Shown here one piece after another: positions 35,357 to 46,537 of a DNA stretch of 64,000 nt. Under the pieces are notes generated by a model, which was not told the DNA's origin, made no database searches, and saw nothing but the letters and a program-made list of their open reading frames with translations. The stretch's first letter is position 1. Each line of letters starts with the position of its first letter. The translations under genes and the position numbers were made by a program. The stretch is from positions 4,774,001-4,838,000 of the forward strand of contig NC_079881.1 in assembly GCF_029227915.1 (NCBI RefSeq), read 5' to 3'. This DNA is from Hydractinia symbiolongicarpus. Its lineage: Eukaryota > Cnidaria > Hydrozoa > Anthoathecata > Hydractiniidae.

Positions 35357-36744
35357 CGAACAACAATTCTACATTGGCGACAGGGCTTTTGAAATTTAAA
35401 AAAAGTTTCTCTTCTTCCAAAAATCCACTGCAGCACATAATTAGAATTAGGAAACCACAGAATTTCAGCACAAAATGAGATGCACAACAGAAGTTATGTC
35501 TAGTCAAAGAAGCAGCGTGTACTTTGTGACCCTTCCTCACAGTGCTGTAACCGATTATTGTAGCATACGAAAAACTGAAATTTCTGATAAACGCAGAATT
35601 TTGACGTTTCAAAAAAAAAGCATTCATTAAAGGCTATTAAAAGAAGGGGTTGTGTGAAACGAAACGCTGCAAATTGTTCTTATAACGTTTTGAGTTCATC
35701 CCGAGTGCACGTTTCTTTCTTTCACTGACAATATCAGGAGTCACGATAACACTGGAAACAAGGTTGATTGCCTGCATCGATCTACTGAATAAAAATCGGG
35801 TCCTTCGCAAAAAGGGTTAAAAATTTTTCTGATGTTATTTTGAAAAAATGTTGTCTAGAAAATTTTATTTAGAACAACAACGTTTATAAGACTACACTTG
35901 GAAATTCCCAGATGATTTTATCATTATAAAACAATTGACATACCACAAGCAGAGATTGCATCAAAAGTGTAGTATTGTACACTTCCTATTGCAGGTTTTG
36001 TTCCTTGGATAGTTCTGTTTAAAATCGCTACACCAATACAACGTTATAGCAGCAAAACCAGTACTGTCCACGTAACTTAGCGGAGCTAGGTGGCACGGAC
36101 AATTTTTTTTGAGAAGTTTATATAACTTAATTTATATTTAAAATTTACCAAAAATTTAAAGAAAATTTAATGCAAGCTGAGTTTCAATCAAATTTCAAGT
36201 TTTTTTTTTAAGTTTTATTTTATTTTAAACATATATTTCGGCTTCCATATTACATACATGGTTCTTTAGCCTAAGTTCGAAAATAAATTAGGAAAAGCGC
36301 TCCACGCGCCAGATTTCAATATATCAGCCTTGTTAAATGTTGAAACATAAAGCATTGACAAACTTTCGAGTTTATTACTCTTCATCAGGTACAAGTTTAA
36401 AAACTTTATTTCTATATTCAATTTGGAACTGATGGAAGATTTGTGATACCCTAGTGGACAGGTTTTATTTTGTTAAACGAATATAATCAGGAATTTAAAA
36501 AGTTTAAAAGTATTTATTTAATAGGAAAAAAAATCAATGGAACAGACTTGGAAAGAAAAGCAAAATTTCTGTTACTTCCTCGTGTTCCATAACACTTTCG
36601 CCGAATGTTTTGGATACAATTCTAATACAAAAATTAGTTCAGCCTAAGTTTTAGGGGGTGAATATGCTCTTAAAACTTAATTGTCAAGCAAAGGCGTCTT
36701 ATTTCAGTCAAGCAGACATTTCAATAGGAAGACATTTTTAGAAG

Positions 36745-38490
36745 GCATGAAAGCCTTTTTTCTCAGATTCCATTGATGGAAATAGGCTACAGTTGTTTGA
36801 AGATAGTGAAATTGTTAAAGATGAACTGACCACCTCTAATATATTTAATGAATATTGTAACACCATCACTCACAGTCTTAACATTCCTTTAATGCCAAAA
36901 TCAAAGTCAATAAATAGCAACACGTTACTGAATATCCTTGAAAGTTTCTCTTCTCATCCCAGTATGAATCATATCCGAGAAAAATGTGCTCTGGGTGCTA
37001 ACAAAATTTGAATTTTCTCAGTTTACTGTAGACGACCGGTGCAAAGAGATTTTGAAACTTGAGAGTGATTAAAGTAAGTGGTCCACTTTCAATTAAAATT
37101 TTAAAACTAGCTGTAAATGATTATGTTTATGCGTTATCAAACTGGTTCAATGAGGCATTTAATAATTCCACTTTTCCTGATGAGCTAAAAATGGCTGACA
37201 TTATTCCAGTCAATAAAAAAGGCACTTCAAAGGAAAAATGTAATTATAGACCCGTTAGTTTGCTGCCGGTCTTGTCAAACGTGTTTGAGCGTCTTATTGC
37301 AAACTAACTTAAAACCTTTATGAGGCCTCGCCTTTCTAAATTCCTTTGCGGACTTAGAAAGGGACACAGTCTTCAACATGCTTTGCTCAATATGTTACGA
37401 AGTTGGGAAAGTTGCTTGGACAGCTCTGGTAAGGTTGGTGCAGTTTTTATGGCCCTTTTAAAAGCCTTTGATTGTCTTTCTCATGACCTGTTGATTACGA
37501 AACGTAAAGCGTATGGTTTAGGCTGTGTTAGATTTCTCTTTTCCTATTTTGTAAATAGGAAACAAAGAGTGAAAACGGGGAGTCTTTTTGGTTATTGACT
37601 TGAAGTTCTTTTAGGAGCTCTTTAAAGTTCTGTACTATGCCCTATTTTGTTTAATATTTTCATCAACGACGTATGTTTTATTGTTTCTTACTCTTCACTT
37701 TGTAATTTTGCAGATGACCACACTCTATCTTTGTGATATGACTATGAATAACGTAATTAGAAAGCTAAGTCTGGATAAAAAGAGCATCATTGAATGGTTT
37801 GGTCAGAATGGAATGGTTGCAAATCCTAAAAAACTTCAAATTATCAACCCACGACACCAATATGGAAGTATATCCTTTTTGTAAGGAATGGTTGATATTT
37901 TGAATTCTGATAGTGTCAAACTTTTATGGATTTATATTGACTCAAAGTTATGTTTTAACTTACATGTGAAAGAAGTGTGCAAGAAAGTTTCGTAAAAAAC
38001 AAAAGCTTTTGCACGTATACGTAATTTTCTCAATCCCCTGCAAGTCAATTGTTTATTTAACGCATATAGTTTGTCACAATTCATCTAAAGCCCTCTTGTG
38101 TGGATGTCTTGTAATGAAAGGCCTCATCAACTCCTTACAAGTACTCACCGTCGGGCTTTATCTGTCAGATACCTTGACTTCTCTCTTACAGACTCCAACT
38201 ATTTGACTCGATTAAATCAGGACTCACTTCACCAGGAAAACGTTGTTTAGTTATAGAAGTGTACAAATGTATACAACACAATGGGCCTGGCTTAATGTGG
38301 TCTACATTTGATAGAGTGTTCCATCCTTATGAGCTTAGAAGAAGAGTCAGCGTTAAAATCCCTAGGGTCCGGAATAATTACAGTCTAAATTCTTTCCATG
38401 TCAGAGCGGCACAGGCATAAAACCACTTGTCAGTGTCCATAAAAAATGAGTCCTCTTTGAATGAGTTTAAAGCATTGTTAGGTAATACAA
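36745..38490 (+). pseudogene. Decayed LINE reverse transcriptase
   Basis: Fragments in changing frames: SSHPSMNHIREKC (to 37010), FNNSTFPDELKMADIIPVNK with NYRPVSLLPVLSNVFERLI (37059-37306), LRKGHSLQHALLNML and MALLKAFDCLSHDLLI (37320-37597), then CNFADDHTLSL around 37700 (catalytic FADD). Stops at 37305, 37596 and 37882 and several frameshifts make it inactive. It is of the same broad jockey/CR1 type as the LINEs in the kinesin gene but not a close copy of either. It is present only in duplication unit 2, so it arrived after the duplication. Confidence 0.8.
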
Positions 38491-40312
38491 GCATATTTTT
38501 TCAGTGCTCTATTTGTCGGCAACGATGTATGTATTTGAAAATTTAACATTTATGCATTTAACATTCAGAACAGTAATATATTACCTGGAAGGGCTTAAAA
38601 ATATCGTCCAGCGATCGGAAGCACGTAACAACGACCAAGAAAAAAGCTCTCAGAAATATAGAAGTTGTTGTTATGGACGTTGTTATGCTGTTATTTGTGC
38701 CTATGATTGCAAAAGTAAAAGATTGCACCATCTTAATTTAATGAGAAATTTTGTGAACTATTAGTCACGGTGGCTAGGCAACAATGTTGGTCTAATTATG
38801 ATGGTTGCTTACCAGACAATGTTATTAAAGCGAAGCTGTCAAATTTGATGGTTCAAATAATTCGTAGGCCCAAATAAGGAAAATTAAGAAACATTTCAGG
38901 CTCAAATTATCGAAATTTTAAAAAACTCTAGACTCAACCAAACTTTTAGGTTTCTTATAAAAAAAACGTGTAAGACGGAGAGTTGTTTCTTATAAAAATA
39001 TTCTTAGCAGATTTTCTAATAGCCTAAAGTTTCTTTTCGTCAATTTTAATGATAACTAGATGAAACAAAAGACAATTCTCGGTGATTTTTGTACCCGCAA
39101 AGCTCAAATTAACTAAAGCTTCTGGGGCAAAGTCCCAGACTTGATCCGCCCCTGGCTACCATATTTTAAAGCAAATTTGTGAGAAAATATGCAGGCGATG
39201 ATGGTTAAATTTTAGCCTTCTTTCTCAGAAAAGTTTTCTAAAATTTTTGACCTATTAAAGTTTCCTAATATATTTTTTCACAACATTCCTGCTAAAGAAT
39301 TTGCAGGAATTTTTTTCAACGATTAACTTGACAGAATATCATTAATAATTTTAATTATGACGCAATATGGCTTGGACTTTTGATTTCAGTAATAATAAAA
39401 AAGATTACGCTGATTAAGCCGTATAATTTGTGTCTATTGTTGGGAAATCGTGACTCAAATTTTCAAAATCGTACATAGATCTATTTATATGGTATTATAA
39501 GCTATCTGGTATTTACTACCAAGCCCTTTTTCCATGATTCTTCTTTTTAGCTGCCATTATAAACTTAGTATAAGCGACGAAAATAAACCTTCCTGACACA
39601 TCATGATATTCTACTGTTATTAATCAAGCTTAGTGAATTATTGTGTATGCTAGTCGATAAAGCCCGTGGAAAAATCCACTAAGGCGCAGAAGAACAATGG
39701 AAATATAGGTTGCTTTAGATTTTTTGCTGACGTAAGCAGTGTATATATAAAAAGAACATTGGTGAATAATGTATAGTATCGTATGTTTTTGACAAACGCC
39801 TAAGGAGATATAAGGGTTTAAAAATTTTGCTGACGTCAGCAAAGTCCCTACCAAAAGTTTCAAAACAAATTCTTCACAAATTCGTACACCCGTTGCATTC
39901 ATCATATAGATCTTGAAACGCTGAGCAAGAAAATGTATAGGATCGTGTACTTTTGAGAAACAGTTAAAGAGATATTGGCGTTTAAAGGTTTTTTGATGAC
40001 GTCATCAATCCTTCCACTCCGAAACGGATTTGGGGACCCATATTTAGAAAAAATTACCCAAATTGGTCCTAGGTGGTCCATAGTTACCCATGCGTATTAG
40101 ACATGCATATTAGACATGCATTTTTCGGTTACTTCAAAGAAAAAATTTTTGTCTCTTCACCGCAGAGGTTTTTTATGGGTTATCTTCGATGTCAGGACTT
40201 TCCAAATTCGTTGACTCAATAAAAATAACCGGCCCCTCCTAGAAAATTGCCTTTATATAATATCCACAATGTTATTACTTAAAACATCAAGACAAGCGAA
40301 AGAGTGTAGCTA

Positions 40313-41024
40313 ATGGCGACTTTATTATTAGATCAGGAAGAGCAGCTAAGAGAGGTAGGGATATGGTACAAAGTATTTTGACTTTAAGTAGTGTTTCTGA
40401 ACCAAAATGATTACGTAGCATTCCACGCATTGAAAACACACACAAGAAAGGGAATAATGAGTACCTAGGACCTTTCATGTTTTCTTATTATCATCTAAGT
40501 CTATATCAGCATGTGATGAGTTCTTTTACTTCATTATAGTTACTCCAGATCAACAAAGCATGGAAGGAAAGTTATGACAAGCTTTCTGAAGAAAACCAAA
40601 CACTGAAGAACCTATTATTGGTTTCTGCAAAAGAATGTGACAGGGACCGGTATAGCAGACCAAGAAAGCTTCTGCTATCAAAACGCCAGTTACTGAAGCA
40701 ACAAGAACGGGTACGAATAATAATAATGGTTGGAAACGCCTTTCAAACCTATTAAGTATATCTTAAGATGAAATAACAGTATGGTTAGTAGATTGTGGTG
40801 GATTGTACAACATCATTAACTTTTTATATTGTCATCTTGTTGACTACCATTGTAATGAATACTGTTTCTTTCCAATCTTATGCATTGCCTTATTTGTTTC
40901 GCATAAAAGTTTTAATTGTTTATATTTTTAGGCAATTATGTTGCACTCAGTACCAGGACTTCATATTCCTGGCACATTTATTGCTACAAACGTGGAGAAA
41001 GATGGTATAATGCAGAAGATGTAG
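40313..41024 (+). CDS. Small coiled-coil-like protein, copy 2 (three exons)
   Basis: Exons 40313-40354, 40540-40710 and 40932-41024 have the same lengths (42, 171, 93 nt) and phases as copy 1 and also give 101 residues. I count about nine amino-acid differences, mostly conservative (I/L, R/K, A/V, H/R). Every exon length is preserved, which suggests that both copies remain under selection. AATAAA lies at 41085-41090. Intron 1 is ~50 nt longer here than in copy 1 (extra TTTAAGTAGTG... segment at 40381-40430). Function unknown. Confidence 0.75.
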
Positions 41025-42344
41025 CTATGATATTCACATCGAAGCAGCTGAAGTAGCAATGTAATATTGTGGCTTATGATGAAGAATAAAGTTTAAATGA
41101 ATTGATGTGTACTATATGTGTTCAAACCGTTTGTAACTTACTTAAGATTTTGCAACATCTATTCCTAAGTTTTTTTGTATGCGTTGTGTATTTGCAAGAT
41201 TTAATAACTATTAATAACATCGCATGTAATAAACAGATTAGTTGTCATGGCAATTACTTAGCATTTGTTAATTCCTTTTCATGGTAACCGTGGGTGTGTC
41301 AGTTGTTGTGTCAGTTGCTTATAGCAGCGGCAGGAAACGTATCTGTAACAGCAACGTGATATATGATGCTGGTTAATGCACTTCTTTGCAGCGCTCATTT
41401 CAGCGACTTGTCAGAATATCCGTTTTATTTTCACATTGTCATGTTTTTTTAAAAAAGTTAAATTTATACCCTAAAGTGGTTTTCTACACGAGTCCTAGTA
41501 ATTTTGCCCAATTCACTTTCTTAAGTTTCTTAACATTTTGCAAGTGGTTTAGTTAAAAACAAAAAACAAGGAGATATAGAAAAATACCAAAACATACGCA
41601 CTACAAAGAGGACTGGGTACAAAACTGTGAAAAGCAGAAACAAAATAGATATAAAGAAAAAATAAAACGAGTTTAAAAATTACAAAGTATTTTTTAGTTA
41701 ATCTCTTCGTACATCAAGTACATCCTCAGACTAAATGAATAATAACTCGAATTTTACTTATTTTTTTCGTGTATGTTCGAGGAGAGACAATACAACAGAG
41801 TAACCTTCTAGGCTACCATTTGATTTAAGGTGAGTTCCTAAGCTGGGTGGGAACATGGAAAGAATAATAATCAGGAGTTTTATTGTTTAAGCTTTTTACT
41901 ATTTGAATCAACTAACACAAATAAGGGAACTCTAGGAATTGCCTCAGATGCGTTGACCGCCATTTTTTTTAATATATCTAAATCAAATTTTAAAGTTAGA
42001 ATGCTTGATATTTGTTTTCAAACCTGGTCAGCATTTTATTCCTAATACTCAATGATTACCAGGGCAACCTTAATAGCCACCCGTAAACAAAAAAATATTA
42101 CCGTCATTCTTCTAATTTAATCCGTCCTCTAATTAGTACGAATTAATTATTTTGGCAAAATGAAATAATTTATTTAACTCTAATTATTAGTACGAGTCCA
42201 TAATTACTAATTTCAGATTTTCCTCTAATTTAGTACGATAAAGGTCAAATTTTCTTCTAATTATAGTACGAATAGTAAAAAACACGTAATTTTTTTTGTT
42301 TCAAACTTTCTTTTTTAAAAAAACATGAAAAATTTTAATCTAAT

Positions 42345-42608
42345 TTACAAAGTAAATGGATCGTGTTCAGTATCGTCACTGTCTAGGATGGTTTTAGCTT
42401 TTTCCATGCATTTTGAATAAAATTCGCCACTTCGGACTTTCGAAGGATCTGTGGTAGTTATTCCGCATACATCAAAGGATTTCATTATCATATCCTTGTC
42501 ATCTGAAATAATTTGGAATGCCTTTTCAACCCAATCCACCATGTCCTGTCTGGTTGGCGGAGGTAGCTTATAATCTCCAAATCGATTGTTTTGAATTTGT
42601 AAAATCAT
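42345..42608 (-). pseudogene. Transposase C-terminal remnant (pogo/DDE-1 type)
   Basis: 87 codons with PPPTRQDMVDWVEKAFQII and IMKSFDVCGITTTDPSKVRS, the pattern found after the DDE domain in pogo/Tigger-like transposases (tryptophan helix, then SFxxCGIT). The DNA-binding domain and DDE triad are absent. A ~65-bp stretch around its 5' end is tandemly repeated (TCATTTGGGTTTTCCTC at ~42604 and TCATTTGGATTTTCCTCC at ~42667). Confidence 0.7.
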
Positions 42609-42773
42609 TTGGGTTTTCCTCTATGAAAAGAAACATTCGATTTGCAATGCAATGAGCTCGCAATATCATTTGGATTTTCCTCCGAACAAAAACATTGGAT
42701 TCGAAATGCAAAGACGTCAGTATTTGCCTGATGCTAGCTTCTACCTCGACGTACTCAGAAAAGTTGTAGAAAA

Positions 42774-43307
42774 ATGACCGACGATATTACTCCATTACTA
42801 CTTCTTGATTTAGAGATACCAATACCATTGGAAAAAGAATTTACTGTTCCTTGTTGCATCAGAGGTTATCATATTTACAGATGGAAGCAATGGAAAGCTG
42901 AAATAGGATCAATTTTAACGAGCGAACCAGAAGTGAGACCGGGTGCTTTGGTTGAAGATAAATATTCCATTGCTGTATTAGATAATGGACAAACAATTTG
43001 ACATGTGCCTAAATTTCTCTCGCAACTGATATTCTTTTTTCTTAAATACGAAGGCACGTTATCAATAAAGGTAACAGGAGAGCGAAGATTCTCATTCGAT
43101 CTTTCACAAGGAGGTATGGAGATTCCAGCTGATTTTGTCTTCAAAACAGTCGATGCAAAACTTCACAATCAAATGAGAGAGAAAGTTCTCAAGGAACTGG
43201 AAAACTTTGAAGGGAGAAGAAAAGTTGGTATAAATAAGAGTTTAAAAAATAAAGAAAAAAAAAATAAAAAGTACCAAAAAGTGTGTTTTCAATTTTTCAA
43301 CCCCTAA
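42774..43307 (+). pseudogene. HIRAN-like domain protein carried by the transposon, one nonsense codon
   Basis: A single frame encodes ~177 residues from MTDDITPLLL, interrupted only by TGA at 42999-43001. The conserved part, CCIRGYHIYRWKQWKAEIGS ... EDKYSIAVLDNGQTI, stop, HVPKFLSQLIFFFL ... VTGERRFSFDLSQGGMEIPA, follows the HIRAN-like plan (GYHxY near the start, DxxAVAVxxxGxxxGHVP, then a strand-rich end). By position, the TGA replaces the Gly before HVPK. A basic Lys-rich tail follows. HIRAN domains bind DNA 3' ends in the HLTF helicase. The role in a transposon is unknown. From memory, similar proteins are frequent in cnidarian gene lists. Confidence 0.65.
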
Positions 43308-44803
43308 TTTAATACGATTTGATTCCTATTTTACTCTAATTATTAGTACGACAATCAACTTCAATTTCCAAGGTATTTTATTTCCTCTTATTATTAGTAC
43401 GACTCCTTCAAAATAATTATTTTTACCGGAGGATTAAATTAGAAGAATGACGGTAAAAGGAACATCATCCCATATAAAGTCAAACAACACAATCTCAATT
43501 CCAAACTACAAACTTTCAGCACAAAATGAGATGCACAACCAAAGTTATGCCTAGTCAGAGATGCAGTGTGTACTTTGTGACCCTCCCTCACAGTACGTGT
43601 TCTTGTGACCCTCTCTCACAGTACTATACCCGATTATCGCAGCATACGAAAAAATGAGGTTTCTAATAAATGCAGAATTTTGACATGCAGCGTCTTAAAA
43701 CAGCATTCATATAAGGCCTTAAAAGAAAGGGTCGTGAAATGGAAGGCTTGTTTCGTTCTGTTAATGACAATATCAGAACTCACGATAAATAGATTTAAAA
43801 GACACTGGAAACAAGGTTGATTGCCTGCATTAATCTGCTGGTTAAAAATCGGGTCCGTCGCAAAAAGGGTTTAGAATGTTTCTTTACCTTTTTTTGAAAA
43901 AAAATGTTCCAAAAATAAGTTTATTATCTACAAATGTATTGTGTAGAAAATTTTTATTCAAAACGACTTAACACTTGGGAATTCCCAGCAGAATTTATTA
44001 TATTAAAACAATTGACACACCACAAGCAGAGAATGCATTAAAATGGTAATATTGTACACTTCATTGCACTATTGATTTTTCGGATAGTTCTGATACTTAG
44101 GGTTAATTTAATAATTAACCCTTCTACTAATGAATATATCTACTAGTTGGGACCTAGTGGTTAAAAGCTAAAGCCCAGGACATGTCCACGTAACTTGGCG
44201 GAGCTAAGTGGAACGGACATTTTTTTTTGGATAAGTTTATAACAAAATTTATACTTAAAATTTTGGCCCAAATAGCATATTAAGAGCAAGCTGAGTTTCA
44301 ATTAAATTTCAAGTTTAAAAAGAAACTGCGAAAAAAGCGTTCTACTCTCTAGATTCTACTAATATGTCAAACTTGTTGAATGTTGACGCCACATAAATAT
44401 CAGTCCATATGTTTCTGCTTTGTTTTTATTTTTTGATGATGGAGTATGCAATTTAAACTGAAAGTGATATAAAGACGGATTTTCACGAAGCGAAATGGAC
44501 GGCGAAATATAACCAAGCATGCACAGTTTTATTAGTTTTGATCTTGCTTAGAAAAATTCGCTTCACCGAAGATTTTTAGCTGATCTACACATGTCTTTGT
44601 CTAGTCACCAAGCCATAGAATAGTTAGTAGAGAGCCACCAGAAAAGCAAACTTTTTAGTTGAGCTAATAGTTAAACACCATTTTCTTTAGTTTTACAAGA
44701 GTTTTAATTAATTATCCGTTTGGGTGACTTTCACATTTTTTATCTGAAAGCTTGGGCACTTTGTCAAACCTGTTTGGTAAATTCCCTAACCCACCAAAGG
44801 TAT

Positions 44804-45010
44804 TCACAAAATATTTTTTGTAACTTCGTTTTGAGGTTTCAAAGTTGACAAGCAAAGGTCCACCTCTATGGTTGTGACATCTTGATCATGGCCAATTAAA
44901 AGCGCTTCCATGATACAAGTAGTGACATACCAACTAAATGCCCGTTTTTCAAACTTTTTTAATGGTGCGTTTGCTGTCAAATCCAACGATTGCAACAAGT
45001 GAGTCATGTA
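44804..45010 (-). pseudogene. Second transposase remnant (pogo/DDE-1 type)
   Basis: MTHLLQSLDLTANAPLKKFE and IEVDLCLSTLKP reproduce the pattern (T)xxLQPLDLxVNxxxKxF ... IEVxxxLSxxKP found just after the last catalytic residue of pogo-group DDE transposases. Only this ~67-codon piece is readable; upstream sequence is decayed. It is outside the duplicated block and separate from the element at 42101. Confidence 0.65.
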
Positions 45011-45777
45011 TTGGGCGACCGTAAAAGAGTCTATGTTTTAGCTTTAAAGAGCATCCTTTTCTGTGTTCTTCTATCAAGCACATGGTTTAGACTTCATTAC
45101 ACCAATGTATCTTGCCGAGGCGAATGACGAGCTGTTAACAAAAACTCTGATTCACGTCAGCATGTATATTTTCGACGACATGGTTTTTATTGCAGCTAAA
45201 TGTGACTCAAACTTACAAAACTTTTGTTCTCATTATCTCATTCATTTTCCTCTAAATTTAACTGATATTCGTGTATGGGAGCATACGGTCACAAATATAA
45301 ATTGCCCACATGAAACACAAGTTTGCCAACTTAGAACAGGCAAATGGTAGTTCATGTTGGCAATTTTTTGCAGATGTTATTTTATTTCTATATAGATATT
45401 CTTTTTTTATAAGAACATTGAAATGGAAGAAAGCCCTGCATTGTTTCTAACGTTTTCGAAATGCAGCCTATAAATTCTTGAGATGTTTATAATTTACCGT
45501 TTACTGTGTGGCGGTTATTCGGACTGAGGCGCTTATTCAGCAGGGGGTGGTTATTTTGTAATTCAGGGTATTACCCTAATTCGGTCATAATTACTACGGA
45601 GTGGATTTTGGATTTGTTATACTTTGTTTATATTCTCCTTAAAAAAATATGCAGTCAAGCTTCGAAAAGCCTTATAATGTTCTTAACATGTTCTTAAATT
45701 TTAAGACTTAAGTTTTTATATATTTTGTCTTGGATGGTTAAACAAGCGTTTTGAACGTAAAAATATGTCGCCCACCA

Positions 45778-45862
45778 CAACCTCGTTCCCAGGGCATTTT
45801 GCCTTGTTGATAAAGCTCCGAAATTACGGCTCAGGGGCCACAAGACCCTGGGGACGAGGATG
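45778..45862. repeat. Palindromic MITE with 9-bp target duplication
   Basis: CAACCTCGTTCCCAGGGC at the left and GACCCTGGGGACGAGGATG at the right. The flanks CGCCCACCA (45769-45777) and CGCCCGCCA (45863-45871) differ at one position only. Confidence 0.85.
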
Positions 45863-46198
45863 CGCCCGCCATTGTTGGGTGATTAAGAAAATTTCACACT
45901 GTAAACGCAATTTCCTGCAGCGCATCGCTTTACCACGTGACATTTGCATTTATTCCCGATATTGGATTATTATTTTTGTATGCAATAGAAAAAATCACGT
46001 GAATTCAGAATAACAATGATTATTAAACTTTTGTTGCTGATAAAATGTATCGCGTTTTTGTTCTCTGAGGATAGTCTCGCACTATATACCATGTTCTAAT
46101 CTCTGCTGATAGCGGAAATTTTCAAGCCAACGAGCTTTATATCCAAACAATGTAAATCCCTAATCCCACAACACAAATTAGCTCATTTTACTATCTGA

Positions 46199-46537
46199 GT
46201 GATTGTTTGTAAAACTGAATTTATTAGTTTTCTTACGACTTTGGAAGTAAAATTAAGATATCAGAAAAGGGATAAACTGCCCTGGAAACGAGGCTGGTTG
46301 ATTAATTCCTCTAAAGTAAGTGGGCATCAAGCACATCACCAGCGAAGCATTAGCACCATAAAATCATCTGAGAATTTTGTGGTGATTTTTCCTGGTGTGA
46401 CTTGTCGATTAGAAGATAATCATCCGATCGAGAAGGTTAACATGGATGACACGGGGTCAAATTTTTCAGAGAGATTTCAACATTTGGTCTCCGAAGACGA
46501 CAATGTTGCACTAATTTCCAAGTTCTATCTCAAATAG
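46199..46537 (+). other. Uncertain 112-codon frame
   Basis: The first third overlaps a MITE half-end and is probably chance. The latter part (ENFVVIFPGVTCRLEDNHPI ... MDDTGSNFSERFQHLVSEDD) has protein-like composition up to a TAG at 46535-46537. It may be an exon or a relic of an unknown gene. I recognise no family. Confidence 0.2.

Larger units (their letters stand above)
29690..36395 (+). repeat. Tandem segmental duplication, unit 1
   Basis: Begins around TTCAGTTTGGAGCTGATG and shares landmarks in order with unit 2. These are ATATTGCCTAGAAGGGCTTAA (30190), GAATTTGCAGGAATTTTTTTC (30497), the small three-exon gene (31121), GTGTGTCAG...CGTTTCAGCGACTTGTC (32050-32200), GGTCAGCATTTTATTCCTAATACTC (35138) and GTCCACGTAACTTAGCGGAGCTA (36066). 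It carries ~2.5 kb (about 32420-34980) that is absent from unit 2. Confidence 0.8.
42101..43453. mobile_element. Pogo-like DNA transposon with 23-bp inverted ends and HIRAN-like ORF
   Basis: The left end CCGTCATTCTTCTAATTTAA(TCC) and the right end are perfect 23-bp inverted repeats. Both are bordered by TA (42099-42100, 43454-43455). Unit 1 shows the empty site with a single TA at about 35212-35213, confirming precise insertion and TA duplication, as for Tc1/mariner/pogo elements. Inside are a transposase C-terminal remnant (minus, 42345-42608) and a HIRAN-like frame (plus, 42774-43307). Seven direct copies of a TCTAATTATTAGTACGA-like motif occupy the two subterminal zones. It lacks the DDE catalytic core, so it cannot move by itself. 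Confidence 0.85.
36396..44400 (+). repeat. Tandem segmental duplication, unit 2
   Basis: The second copy of the block at 29690, starting near TTCAATTTGGAACTGATGG (36419). It is interrupted by a broken LINE (about 36745-38490) and by a pogo-like transposon (42101-43453). The pre-insertion sequence for that transposon can be read at 35207-35225 in unit 1. Introns of the small gene are almost unchanged between units, whereas flanks have drifted with many indels, so the duplication is moderately recent. Confidence 0.8.
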
